From positions 1 to 46,722 of the forward strand of contig MFPD01000023.1 in NCBI GenBank assembly GCA_001784115.1: 46,722 nucleotides of DNA, read 5' to 3'. Under the pieces are notes generated by a model that was not told the DNA's origin, searched no databases, and saw nothing but the letters and a program-made list of their open reading frames with translations. The translations under genes were made by a program, and so were the position numbers. Shown here piece after piece: positions 1 to 9,195 of the stretch (within the stretch, counting starts at the first letter, position 1; each line of letters starts with the position of its first letter). The DNA comes from Candidatus Levybacteria bacterium RIFCSPLOWO2_02_FULL_37_18 (GTDB lineage Bacteria > Patescibacteriota > Microgenomatia > Levybacterales > UBA12049).

Positions 1-439
1 TATTACGCTCAAGCTCATCTCAATTCATCCCAATGAAAACGTATACTTCAATCCTCTTATTGGTGGTCTAAGGGGAGCAAAAGAGAGGAATTTGCCGGAC
101 TGGGGAACAACATTAGGGTCTGTGAATAAACAAGGCGTAGATTGGTTAAATGTTTATGCGGAACCAGATGCTAAGCTAACTCTCATAAAAGGATTTACTT
201 CCAATATTCCTCGTACGATGCTTAGAGAGGATATTAATTTTTATGACAAGTATTACTCCGGTAATAAAATGAGAGGAGAGTACCTTATGGAAGTAATTGA
301 TTACCGTTGGAACGAGGATATTCTCGAAGAGAAAAGAAAGTACTTACAGACTCTCAAACCTTTATTTGAAGTTAAGGTTGATGATACAACAATATTAACA
401 ATTTGGAAAAATGATGAAAAGCATTCCGGAAAGAAATAA
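1..439 (+). CDS. C-terminal part of a membrane glycosyltransferase (GT-C/PMT-like), truncated at window start
   Basis: Frame open from base 2 (ITLKLISIHPNENVYFNPLIGGLRGAKERNLPDWG...); the HPNEnVYFNPLIGG motif is typical of C-terminal regions of PMT-like proteins. Confidence 0.6.
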   Translation, partial: ITLKLISIHPNENVYFNPLIGGLRGAKERNLPDWGTTLGSVNKQGVDWLNVYAEPDAKLTLIKGFTSNIPRTMLREDINFYDKYYSGNKMRGEYLMEVIDYRWNEDILEEKRKYLQTLKPLFEVKVDDTTILTIWKNDEKHSGKK

Positions 440-441
440 TA

Positions 442-1011
442 CTATTTTTGAGGAAGATCTTGAGATTTCTGAAAGTCTTCAACAGTTTTCAGATTTCTTT
501 TAGAAAAATCTATTACGGTTTGAAAAGTTTTTCTATCTTTTTGGGGTACTCGGCTAAGTAAACTTTTTAAAACTTCCTGATGTTTTAAAGAAGCTTTTTT
601 TAATTTTGTAAAAAGAGAGTTATTTATTTTCCCCGGTAAGTTCCCAAGTTGGTACGTAAGAAGGGTGAAATTATTTTCTGATTTTAATGCCGTTTCTTTT
701 GCAAGCTCAAACTTTTTTTTATCTATAAGCATAGCAGTTGCCAGTATTCCTTTATCGGTTTGAAGTAAATAAAATTCAATCTTTTTTTGAGGATCAGAAA
801 TAAGAGATGCTGAAATCTTATCCCGTAAGACTTTGAGCTTGTATAGTATACTACCGGGGAGCATTCCTGGATAAGCGAGATCGTATTTGACTATTGCAGA
901 TGTTGTTGCATCAGAAGATTTGGCGTAAGCATCTGACTGAATAGAGAAAAGAGTGAGGAAAACAATTACCCATAGAAATGAGAAAAATATTTTTTGCATT
1001 TTATTTATCAT
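442..1011 (-). CDS. DUF5667-like secreted/membrane-anchored protein
   Basis: N-terminal hydrophobic signal (IFFSFLWVIVFLTLFSIQSDAYA) then YPGMLPGSILYKLKVLRDKI, resembling DUF5667; good promoter upstream. Confidence 0.65.
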   Translation of the reverse strand: MINKMQKIFFSFLWVIVFLTLFSIQSDAYAKSSDATTSAIVKYDLAYPGMLPGSILYKLKVLRDKISASLISDPQKKIEFYLLQTDKGILATAMLIDKKKFELAKETALKSENNFTLLTYQLGNLPGKINNSLFTKLKKASLKHQEVLKSLLSRVPQKDRKTFQTVIDFSKRNLKTVEDFQKSQDLPQK

Positions 1012-1076
1012 TTCGCAGTATAAGAAATGGCAAATCGATTGTCAACCCCTGAAAAGTTTGTTACAATGAATGAATG
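1009..1076. promoter_or_regulatory. Divergent promoter pair with overlapping -35 boxes
   Basis: Plus: TTGTCA (1039-1044)-N17-TACAAT (1062-1067)-N6-ATG 1074. Minus: TTGACA (1040-1045)-N17-TATACT (1017-1022)-N5-ATG 1011. Confidence 0.75.
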
Positions 1077-2018
1077 GCATGCATATTAGTTGTTGGAGGG
1101 GGAGGTTTTATAGGGTCTCATGTTTGTAAAAAACTTATTGATGAAGGACATGAGGTTATCAGTATAGATATTTTTACGACGGGAAATAAAAAAAATATAG
1201 AAGATATTATTGGAAAAAAAAACTTTACTTCCATTCAAGAAGACGTATGCGAGTCCTCAATAATTAAAAAATTCTCAGAAAAAAAAATAGATGAAATATA
1301 TCATCTTGCATCTCCAGCATCCGTTACCTATATTACAGATCATCCCATAGAAGCTGCATTAGCAAATAGTTTGGGAACAAAAAATTTACTAGAACTTGCT
1401 CTTATTCATAAATCTAAAATTCTTTTTGCATCGAGTTCGGAAGCCTACGGAGACCCAAAAGAACATCCTCAAAAAGAATCATATAGAGGAAATGTAAATC
1501 CTGTTGGAGTGCGATCCGGCTACGATGAAGGCAAGCGCTTTGGTGAGGCTTTATGCATGGCCTATCATAGAGAGAAGGGTATTGATGTAAAAATTGTTAG
1601 AATCTTTAATACCTACGGGCCGCGTTCGAGGCCTAATGATACCCGTGTCGTTCCTCAGTTTGCGGTCCAGGCGCTTTCGGGAAAAGATTTAACCGTGCAC
1701 GGGGATGGACAGCAAACACGGTCTTTTTGTTATGTAAGCGATATGGTAGAAGGATTTATTTCCATGATGAAAAGTGCGGAGACCGGGCCAATAAATTTAG
1801 GAAATCCAACAGAGTACAAAATTATTGACGTAGCAAAAAAAATTATTGACCTTACCGGATCTCCATCGAAAATAGCTTTTATAGACAGACCTCCTGATGA
1901 CCCTGCAGTAAGAAGACCAGACATTACTCTTGCAAACGAAAAGTTACACTGGTCTCCGACCGTTTCTTTTGATGATGGCCTTCCTATGACTGTTAAACAC
2001 TTCAGGGAAATTTTATAG
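1074..2018 (+). CDS. NAD-dependent epimerase/dehydratase, UDP-glucuronate decarboxylase-like (extended SDR)
   Basis: GGGGFIGSHV Rossmann motif, YDEGK catalytic YxxxK, FNTYGPRSRPNDTRVVPQF typical of the UXS family. Confidence 0.8.
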   Translation: MACILVVGGGGFIGSHVCKKLIDEGHEVISIDIFTTGNKKNIEDIIGKKNFTSIQEDVCESSIIKKFSEKKIDEIYHLASPASVTYITDHPIEAALANSLGTKNLLELALIHKSKILFASSSEAYGDPKEHPQKESYRGNVNPVGVRSGYDEGKRFGEALCMAYHREKGIDVKIVRIFNTYGPRSRPNDTRVVPQFAVQALSGKDLTVHGDGQQTRSFCYVSDMVEGFISMMKSAETGPINLGNPTEYKIIDVAKKIIDLTGSPSKIAFIDRPPDDPAVRRPDITLANEKLHWSPTVSFDDGLPMTVKHFREIL

Positions 2019-2022
2019 AGGA

Positions 2023-3300
2023 ATGAGAGAGTCTAAATCATTACTTGAAAAAATAAAAAATAAACAGGTAAAAATCGGAGTAATTGGCCTTGGATATGTG
2101 GGCATTCCTCTTGCTATATTACTAGCTAAAAAAAATTTTCATGTAACCGGTTTCGTCAGATCAAAAAATAAAAAGGATGCACTTAATAAAGGCATAAGTT
2201 ACCTTTTAGAAGAATACATGAATGAGGATTTAAAAAAAGTAATAGATTCCGGGAACTTTTCTGCAAAGCTTGTGAGCGATACTGCTTTGGAAAAATGTGA
2301 TGTTTACATTATATGCGTTCCTACTCCAATAAATGAAAAAAAAATGCCGGATTTATCCGATTTAAAGAAAGTAGCAAAAAGACTATCAGAAATAAATCTT
2401 AGAGGAAAACTTGTCATAAACGAATCTACCGTTGCCCCATTTACTACAAGAGATATTTTTGGTTCAATCGGAAAGGACTACTTTCTTGTTTGTTCTCCGG
2501 AAAGAATCGATCCCGGCAGTAATACCAAAACGACAGAGAATATCGCAAAAGTTATTGGAGGCGTTGACGAAGAAAGTTTGGAATTGGGTGTAGTTTTGTA
2601 CAAACAAATATTAAAAGGATCGGTTATTAGAGTCAAAGGTCTTGAGGTCGCAGAAATGGCTAAAATGCTTGAAAATACATATAGGAATGTAAATATTGCC
2701 TTAATAAACGAATTTGCAAAACTTGCGGATAAGTGTGGAATAGATATCCTTGACGTAATTCAGGCTGCAAAAACGAAATGGAGCTACCATTCTCATCATC
2801 CTGGCATTGGCGTTGGAGGACACTGTATACCTGTTGATCCGTATTACATCTTAAAATTAGCAAAGAATAAAGGGATGGATATGGAGGTAGTCAAAAATAG
2901 CTTGAAAGAAAACGAAGAGATGCCGGAATACGTTGCAAAAAAAGTGCTGGACAATTATAAACCCGGCATGAAAGTACTGGTATATGGAATAACGTACAAA
3001 AAAAATGTAGCAGATTTGCGTGAAAGTCCTGTAGAAGTATTTTGTCGGATATTACATAAGAACCAAGTAGATTTTGGTGTGTACGACTCCTTGGTAAGCT
3101 CGGGCCAAATACAAAAATTAAGCTTTAAACAAGGAAGACTTGAAAAAGTGGACATATTTATTGTGGGAACAGATCACGCTGCGTTAGAAGATGATCATTT
3201 ACAATGTATCGGAAAAGATACTGTAGTTATTGACGGAAGAAATTTTTTTAAGCAAAAAGTTGGAAAAAAAGTTATCGGTGTAGGAAGAATACTAGAATGA
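2023..3300 (+). CDS. Nucleotide sugar dehydrogenase (UDP-ManNAcA/UDP-Glc dehydrogenase family)
   Basis: GVIGLGYVGIPLA, VCSPERIDPG, GVGGHCIPVDPYYI motifs. Confidence 0.88.
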   Translation: MRESKSLLEKIKNKQVKIGVIGLGYVGIPLAILLAKKNFHVTGFVRSKNKKDALNKGISYLLEEYMNEDLKKVIDSGNFSAKLVSDTALEKCDVYIICVPTPINEKKMPDLSDLKKVAKRLSEINLRGKLVINESTVAPFTTRDIFGSIGKDYFLVCSPERIDPGSNTKTTENIAKVIGGVDEESLELGVVLYKQILKGSVIRVKGLEVAEMAKMLENTYRNVNIALINEFAKLADKCGIDILDVIQAAKTKWSYHSHHPGIGVGGHCIPVDPYYILKLAKNKGMDMEVVKNSLKENEEMPEYVAKKVLDNYKPGMKVLVYGITYKKNVADLRESPVEVFCRILHKNQVDFGVYDSLVSSGQIQKLSFKQGRLEKVDIFIVGTDHAALEDDHLQCIGKDTVVIDGRNFFKQKVGKKVIGVGRILE

Positions 3301-4133
3301 CGAAACCTCTTGTAACAGTAATTATCCCTGCATTTAATTCTGCTCAGTTTTTGGGTCGCTGTCTTGACAGCGTTAAAAAGCAAACATATAAAAATATAGA
3401 GATTATCGTGGTTGACAGAAATTCATCAGATGGCACACAAGAGATTGCTAAAAAATATACAAAAAGGGTTTACACACATGGACCTGAGAGATCAGCACAA
3501 ATAAATTGTGCTGCTAGTATTGCAAAAGGAAAATATTTATACAGAGTAGATTCAGATTTTATACTTGAACCCGATGTAATTAAGCAGTGTGTTGAGAAAT
3601 GCGAAAAAGACAATCTTGACGGAATCGCGGTTCATAATACGTCAGCCGAAGGTTTAGGATTCTGGGCTGAAGTAAGAAAATATGAACGTAACTCATATAA
3701 GGATGATAATCTGATAGTTGCTGTTAGGTTCTTTACCAAAAAAGCATTGGAAAAGGTTGGAGGATTTGACGAAAGCTTGTGGGGTCCGGAGGACTATGAT
3801 TTTCATAATAGATTTGTAAAAGCGGGTTTTAAATGGGGAAGAATTAAAGCAATAGAAAGACACCTTGGAGAACCAAAAAGTTTATATGATATATGGAAAA
3901 AACACTTTTTCTACGGTAAGCAAATGGTATTTTATTTCAAAAAATATCCTTCTATAGCTACAAAACAATTTATCCCGATAAGAAAAAGCTATCTGCGAAA
4001 CTGGAAAATGTTTTTTTACCATCCTCTGATTTTTTTTGGATTAATTATTATGATAATCGTGAAGTTTACGGCAGGAGGATTGGGTTTTCTCCATGCATTT
4101 CTTTTTAATACGCATTCGGAGAAATTAAGGTAA
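3297..4133 (+). CDS. Glycosyltransferase family 2 with C-terminal membrane segment
   Basis: VTVIIPAFNSAQFLGRCLDSV, YRVDSDF, ATGA overlap with upstream gene. Confidence 0.85.
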   Translation: MTKPLVTVIIPAFNSAQFLGRCLDSVKKQTYKNIEIIVVDRNSSDGTQEIAKKYTKRVYTHGPERSAQINCAASIAKGKYLYRVDSDFILEPDVIKQCVEKCEKDNLDGIAVHNTSAEGLGFWAEVRKYERNSYKDDNLIVAVRFFTKKALEKVGGFDESLWGPEDYDFHNRFVKAGFKWGRIKAIERHLGEPKSLYDIWKKHFFYGKQMVFYFKKYPSIATKQFIPIRKSYLRNWKMFFYHPLIFFGLIIMIIVKFTAGGLGFLHAFLFNTHSEKLR

Positions 4134-4159
4134 TCACATTATAATGTATCGATGTATCG

Positions 4160-5431
4160 TTATTTCTTCCTTGTGTAAATATAATAAAGATACCACTCGG
4201 GTTTTCCCTCTACAAACTCTATTTTTTTTCCTTTCGCGACAGCATCTTTCACTAAAACCCTATAATTGTGTAATCCTACAGGTCTATAAGCAAAGAATTT
4301 AGATAAAGTATTATACGAATAATACAACGTAAAAATAATGAGAGCTAACGTTATTATTTTTTTTCTCAAAGTTAGAAATTGGTATACTATAAAAGCAATA
4401 ATCATAAGCGCTATCGGTCGGTTTACCGTGTAGTAATAGTTACTAATTTCTCCACTATAGAGAGAAAGAAAGAACCAAGGTGCTATAAACCATAAAACGA
4501 CGAGATAGCAGAGCAGAAATCCTTTTCGAGACGGTTTGTTGAGAAAATATATAAGAATAAAAAGAGGAATGAAAAGATATCGGAGAAAACTGATTGGACT
4601 AAATGGTATAAATGAAAAAAATTGATAAAAAGCATCGGGAAATAGTTGAAGAACTCTTGTAAGATGTAAACCATGTATTGAACTATTGGCATAAGCAACC
4701 GAGTTAGAGGCCAGACTAAGCTCCTTTTGCGTACTGGCAACAATTATTGGCATGAGCCATAGAATGAATAAGGGAGCTGAAAAAACCATACATTTGAGCA
4801 TATTTTTATTCTTCGGAAAAAAGGGAAGAGTAGGTAAAGTTATTACAGAGAGAAAAAAAGCTGCCGTGAGGTGTACATGAAATGAAGCACCAAGTGCGAT
4901 TGCAAGCAGGAGTATATATTTTTCATTTTTAGTGATAATTTTATATAAAGAATAAAACACAAGAAGAGAAACTGCGGGAATAAAATTTGGCTCCCACTGG
5001 ATTCGGTCAAATTCTATACCCGTAAGTGAAATTGTGTTAATACATATTGCAATAAGCCCGACGTAGAAAGAAAATAGTCTCTTTACAATTAAAAGAATTG
5101 CAAAAAAAGTAATTATGCTTGTTACTCCCGCAAAATAGGCACCCGCGATTGGATCCATGTTTGTAAAAAAGTAGAATATAGAAATAATATAGTAATATAA
5201 TGGTCCTACAAAGATACCACTTCCCAATTTATTTGCCGGTCCGGCAAGAGGATAATTGTGATCGATAAGAATTCGTTTTGCAGCCCATGCGCTATCAATT
5301 TGATCGTATCCGAATTGAAATCTGTATTCAAGTTGATAAAACCTCAGAAATATATGCAGTAAGAAAATAAGAGACAGGAGAATTATTCCTATGTTTTTTT
5401 TTGCGAAAGATACAATCAATTGAGCGTACAT
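4160..5431 (-). CDS. ArnT/PMT-like GT-C membrane glycosyltransferase
   Basis: Multi-TM; acidic residue after TM1 in FQFGYDQIDSAWAAK. Confidence 0.7.
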   Translation of the reverse strand: MYAQLIVSFAKKNIGIILLSLIFLLHIFLRFYQLEYRFQFGYDQIDSAWAAKRILIDHNYPLAGPANKLGSGIFVGPLYYYIISIFYFFTNMDPIAGAYFAGVTSIITFFAILLIVKRLFSFYVGLIAICINTISLTGIEFDRIQWEPNFIPAVSLLVFYSLYKIITKNEKYILLLAIALGASFHVHLTAAFFLSVITLPTLPFFPKNKNMLKCMVFSAPLFILWLMPIIVASTQKELSLASNSVAYANSSIHGLHLTRVLQLFPDAFYQFFSFIPFSPISFLRYLFIPLFILIYFLNKPSRKGFLLCYLVVLWFIAPWFFLSLYSGEISNYYYTVNRPIALMIIAFIVYQFLTLRKKIITLALIIFTLYYSYNTLSKFFAYRPVGLHNYRVLVKDAVAKGKKIEFVEGKPEWYLYYIYTRKK

Positions 5432-6057
5432 TCAAAAATAATATTAGGAAATGGTCTGCCCGAAGTTTCTTCGGTCACTTTAATTTTAAAACCCAGCTTT
5501 TTGAGGAGACGTATCCACTCGCGTTCTTTTCTAAAATAAGCTTTGGTATAAAATCTCTTTTCAAAGACCCATGGAACTAAGAAATGATCTGCCACCCAAG
5601 CTGCTATGTATTTAATAGTAGGTTTGACATGTACCTCGACAATAATCAATTTCCCGTTTTTTTTTAGAGAGTTTTTAGTTTTTTTTAATACTTGTTCTTG
5701 GTTGATTGTGGAGTTTAAGTGGTGCAAAACATGAAACACTACTACTGCATCTGCATTTGGATAAGACACATCTACAATATCTCCAACGTAAAAAGAAGCA
5801 TTTTTAATTCCTTTTTTGGCAACCGCAAGTCTTTCCGGGGCAAGTTCATACCCTATAACCTTTCTTTTAGGTGAAGAGATGGCCAAATAATTTGACAGGA
5901 GTCCTTCGCCACATCCTAAGTCAATAATCGTTCCATTCAAAGGTACTATTTTATCCACAATCTCGTATGGTTCTTCCCAAAATTTAAATTTTGAAAGAAA
6001 GACTTCCCAGGCATTGTTTGCATACAAGTTAATAGCTTTCTTGCGAGCGTTTTCCAT
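5416..6057 (-). CDS. Class I SAM-dependent methyltransferase (start revised from 6066)
   Basis: IIDLGCGEGLLSNYLA, DAVVVFHVLHHL; upstream ATG at 6066 overlaps the -10 box, so MENARKK at 6057 is the likelier start. Confidence 0.8.
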   Translation of the reverse strand: MENARKKAINLYANNAWEVFLSKFKFWEEPYEIVDKIVPLNGTIIDLGCGEGLLSNYLAISSPKRKVIGYELAPERLAVAKKGIKNASFYVGDIVDVSYPNADAVVVFHVLHHLNSTINQEQVLKKTKNSLKKNGKLIIVEVHVKPTIKYIAAWVADHFLVPWVFEKRFYTKAYFRKEREWIRLLKKLGFKIKVTEETSGRPFPNIIFECTLN

Positions 6058-6093
6058 CTCTAACATTATAAGAGTATTTATTTAGCTTATCAA
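6057..6093 (-). promoter_or_regulatory. Sigma70-type promoter, leaderless spacing
   Basis: TTGATA (6088-6093)-N17-TATAAT (6065-6070)-N7-ATG 6057. Confidence 0.7.
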
Positions 6094-6109
6094 TCTATCA
6101 TTTTCACTC

Positions 6110-6835
6110 ATGAGATTATATAATACGTTTGTGAGTCAACAAAGTCTTTCAATTGTAATCCCAGCTTATAACGAAGAAGAAAGCTTGGGATTTGTATTAA
6201 CAGATGTACTCAGAGATCTTCCGAAAGCTGTTAGGGATTATGAAGTAATTATTATTGATGATGGATCTGACGATAAAACTTCGCAAATAGCAAGCTCTTT
6301 TGCCAAAAAAAATAAACATGTCAGAGCAATCCATCAGATGCACGGTGGGTTCAATAAAGCAATGATTGCGGGTTTGAAAACAGCAAAAAAGGATTATGTC
6401 GCATACATGCATGCGGGCGGTCAAGATTTGATAAGGGATATGATTAACTGTATTAGAATCATGCAAGATTATGATCTTATACTCGGTATTAGAGGAAAAA
6501 GAATAGATTATAACCTGTACCGCCTATTGCTTTCCTACGGGTGTTTAATCCTTTACCGCGTTCTTTTTGGTATAACCTACGAAGATGTACACTGGGTTTA
6601 CGTTTGGAAAACCAAAGAAGTCCAAAAATTAAAACTTGATCCTAAAGGAGGAGTATTTTTGCTTGTTGAGACTTTGGTTAAATTTAAAAGGAAAGGCTTA
6701 AAAGTTGGTGAGGCGTCATCCCCTTATAGACCACGATACGGAGGAGATAATAAAAATACGAGCATTGATGTTATTTGGCGAACCTTCATCAGTATTTTCA
6801 AGCTCTGGTGGAAAATCGTAACTGGAAAAATCTAG
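6110..6835 (+). CDS. Glycosyltransferase family 2 (DPM1-like); start may be GTG 6131
   Basis: SLSIVIPAYNEEESLGFVL, EVIIIDDGSDD; TATAAT at 6119-6124 lies inside the annotated 5' end. Confidence 0.85.
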   Translation: MRLYNTFVSQQSLSIVIPAYNEEESLGFVLTDVLRDLPKAVRDYEVIIIDDGSDDKTSQIASSFAKKNKHVRAIHQMHGGFNKAMIAGLKTAKKDYVAYMHAGGQDLIRDMINCIRIMQDYDLILGIRGKRIDYNLYRLLLSYGCLILYRVLFGITYEDVHWVYVWKTKEVQKLKLDPKGGVFLLVETLVKFKRKGLKVGEASSPYRPRYGGDNKNTSIDVIWRTFISIFKLWWKIVTGKI

Positions 6836-6854
6836 AAAACCTTATAAAAAATAT

Positions 6855-7565
6855 ATGGCTACATCTTTTAAGCTCGGTGAATCGCTTTCTGTAGTTATTC
6901 CTGCATATAACGAGGAAGGTAATTTAATTAATTTGGTCAAACAGACTCTTCAAGATGCCGAAAAAATTACCAGCGATTTTGAAATTTTAGTCATAAACGA
7001 CGGGTCATCGGACAATACAGCAATAGTAGCTGATTCTCTGGCAAAAACTTACAAGAATGTGAAAGTCATCAATCACAAAAAAAATCAAGGACTCGCTCTT
7101 GCTTGGAGGACTGGGATACAAGCTTGCAAGAAAGACATTATTCTTTATATTGAAGGAGATGGACAGCAACCCTTCAAAGATCAGTACGATCTATTGAAAA
7201 AAATAAAACATGCAGATATTGTTTTGGGGACACGTTCGTATAGATTTGACTATACTCCTTTTAGGAAAATCCTATCTTACGGTTATCTTTTCTTGATATG
7301 GTTATTTTTTAACCTTAGATATAAAGATGTTGGTTGGTCCCAGGCTTACCGTCGTAAAATATTCGATACAGTGGAAATAAAATCGGTTACTCCATTTTTT
7401 GACACCGAAGTAATTATTAAAGCTTTACGGAACGGATTTAGGGTTGTCGAAGCTCGCTCATTCTATCGCCCACGCAAAACCGGATCTACAAGTTTGGGAA
7501 ATATCCAAACGGCATATAACATGTTTAAAGAAATGATGAAAATGAGAGTCGGTCTTCTAGATTAA
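6855..7565 (+). CDS. Glycosyltransferase family 2 (DPM1-like)
   Basis: LSVVIPAYNEEGNLINLV, ILVINDGSSDNT, IEGDGQQ. Confidence 0.87.
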   Translation: MATSFKLGESLSVVIPAYNEEGNLINLVKQTLQDAEKITSDFEILVINDGSSDNTAIVADSLAKTYKNVKVINHKKNQGLALAWRTGIQACKKDIILYIEGDGQQPFKDQYDLLKKIKHADIVLGTRSYRFDYTPFRKILSYGYLFLIWLFFNLRYKDVGWSQAYRRKIFDTVEIKSVTPFFDTEVIIKALRNGFRVVEARSFYRPRKTGSTSLGNIQTAYNMFKEMMKMRVGLLD

Positions 7566-7634
7566 TACAAACATAATCCCATCTTTGACTCTAAAAAACA
7601 AATAATGTACTATTGTCAGGTAATTATATAATGT

Positions 7635-8642
7635 ATGTCTAAACTGCTTGTAACGGGGGGTGCTGGATTTATCGGAGCAAACTTTATTCGTTATTGGCTT
7701 TCTAAATATTCTCAAGATTCAATTGTCAATTTAGATAAACTTACATATGCCGGGCATCCTGAGAATCTTTTAAGCTTGGAGAAAAGTTCTCGATACTCAT
7801 TTATCAAAGGCGACATCACAAATAAAGCTGATGTTGATTCTGCTATTAAAAATGTTGATATTGTTGTGCATTTCGCTGCCGAAAGTCATGTTGACAGGTC
7901 TATTGAAGACCCTATGACTTTTATTAAAACAAATGTTTTGGGTACAGGCGTTCTTTTGGATGCATGTCTTAGGCAGGGCAGAAAAAGGTTTCACCATGTT
8001 TCAACAGACGAAGTTTATGGAGAACTTGGACCTAGGGATTTGCCGTTTAATGAAAAATCGCCATTAAATCCAAGAAGTCCTTATGCTGCTTCCAAAGCAG
8101 GATCTGATTTGATAGTTAAGACGTATTACACGGCCTATGGTTTACCGGTAACCATCACCAACTGCGCAAATAATTACGGGCAATACCAGGATTCGGAAAA
8201 ATTGATTCCGCGTTTTATCACTAAACTACTCAGTAACAATAAAGTGCCCTTAATGAGTGAAGGGGAAAATATTAGAAGTTGGTTAGCAGTTGTTGATCAT
8301 TGCAGGGCGATTGATATTGTTTTGAAAAAGGGGAAAATCGGGGAGACCTATTGTGTTGGCGGAGAAGAAAAAACAAATCTTGAGATAACTAAAAGCATAT
8401 TAAAAATTCTGGAGAAAGATGATTTGTGGATAGATTTTGTTTGGAATCGGGCGGTAAACGATTTTAGATACGCACTTGATGATTCAAAAATTAGAAAACT
8501 AGGATGGAAACCAAAACATGACTTTGAGCATTGGTTAAAAGATACAGTTGAGTGGTACAAAAATAATAAGTGGTGGTGGAAAAAGTCGTCTCTTAAGCAA
8601 TCTTTCATTGACTTTAAGAGAACTTTTTTGCATAATAATTAA
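7635..8642 (+). CDS. rfbB: dTDP-glucose 4,6-dehydratase
   Basis: GGAGFIGANFI, YAGHPENL, HVSTDEVYG, SPYAASK, VTITNCANNYG motifs. Confidence 0.85.
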   Translation: MSKLLVTGGAGFIGANFIRYWLSKYSQDSIVNLDKLTYAGHPENLLSLEKSSRYSFIKGDITNKADVDSAIKNVDIVVHFAAESHVDRSIEDPMTFIKTNVLGTGVLLDACLRQGRKRFHHVSTDEVYGELGPRDLPFNEKSPLNPRSPYAASKAGSDLIVKTYYTAYGLPVTITNCANNYGQYQDSEKLIPRFITKLLSNNKVPLMSEGENIRSWLAVVDHCRAIDIVLKKGKIGETYCVGGEEKTNLEITKSILKILEKDDLWIDFVWNRAVNDFRYALDDSKIRKLGWKPKHDFEHWLKDTVEWYKNNKWWWKKSSLKQSFIDFKRTFLHNN

Positions 8643-8649
8643 TTAAAAT

Positions 8650-9039
8650 ATGGCAATAAAAGTTACGCATATAAAGCCGGAATTTGTAGACCAGAGGGGT
8701 GGAATCGCACGTATCGTAGACCAAAATACATTTCCGATACGGGCGGTTTTGAGAATCTTCAGTGTTGCGGGAACTACACGGGCTAACCACGTTCACAAGA
8801 AAGATTATCACTATATCTATATAGAAAGCGGAAAATGCGAATATTCCGAAAAAGATTCAAATAATCGTAGCGTAAAAGCTGAAACTGTCATCTTAGAATC
8901 TGGGGATGTAGTTTTATCACGCCCAGGAAAAATTCATGGTATAAAGTTTTTAGAGGATACTGTTTTTTATGCGTTTACAACCGAGAGGAGAGATCAGGAC
9001 AAGTACGAGAAAGATACAGAAAGAATTAAAATCATTTAA
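8650..9039 (+). CDS. RmlC/WxcM-like cupin, sugar epimerase/isomerase-like
   Basis: DQRGGIARI, TTRANHVHKKDYHYIYI, GDVVLSRPGKIHG; follows rfbB. Confidence 0.65.
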   Translation: MAIKVTHIKPEFVDQRGGIARIVDQNTFPIRAVLRIFSVAGTTRANHVHKKDYHYIYIESGKCEYSEKDSNNRSVKAETVILESGDVVLSRPGKIHGIKFLEDTVFYAFTTERRDQDKYEKDTERIKII

Positions 9040-9059
9040 TAACCCACATTACACAATAT

Positions 9060-9160
9060 CGTCATGCTGGCTTGTGAGAGCTGAGTTCTCTGTCCAGCAT
9101 CTCTAAAACGCCGTTGGAGATTCTGGATGCGGTCGCCTGTGCGATTTTACCAGAATGACG
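9060..9160. repeat. Nested palindromic (REP/MITE-like) intergenic element
   Basis: Outer arms CGTCATGCTGG (9060-9070)/CCAGAATGACG (9150-9160); inner CCAGCATCTC (9094-9103)/GAGATTCTGG (9117-9126); further small hairpins GAGA/TCTC and TCGC/GCGA. Confidence 0.7.
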
Positions 9161-9195
9161 GAGGGTGCGTATAACATGAATTAGTAATTATCAAA

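Noticed and set aside
4136-4147. Perfect 12-bp palindrome ACATTATAATGT between convergent genes
   Set aside because: Short, AT-only core with no U-tract or conserved stem; expected by chance in AT-rich DNA, not a supportable terminator.
7604-7637. TTGTCA and TATAAT just upstream of rfbB
   Set aside because: Spacer is only 8 bp and TATAAT lies 2 nt from the ATG, so they cannot form one promoter; a TTGACT (7585-7590)-N17-TACTAT (7608-7613) pair is possible but weak.
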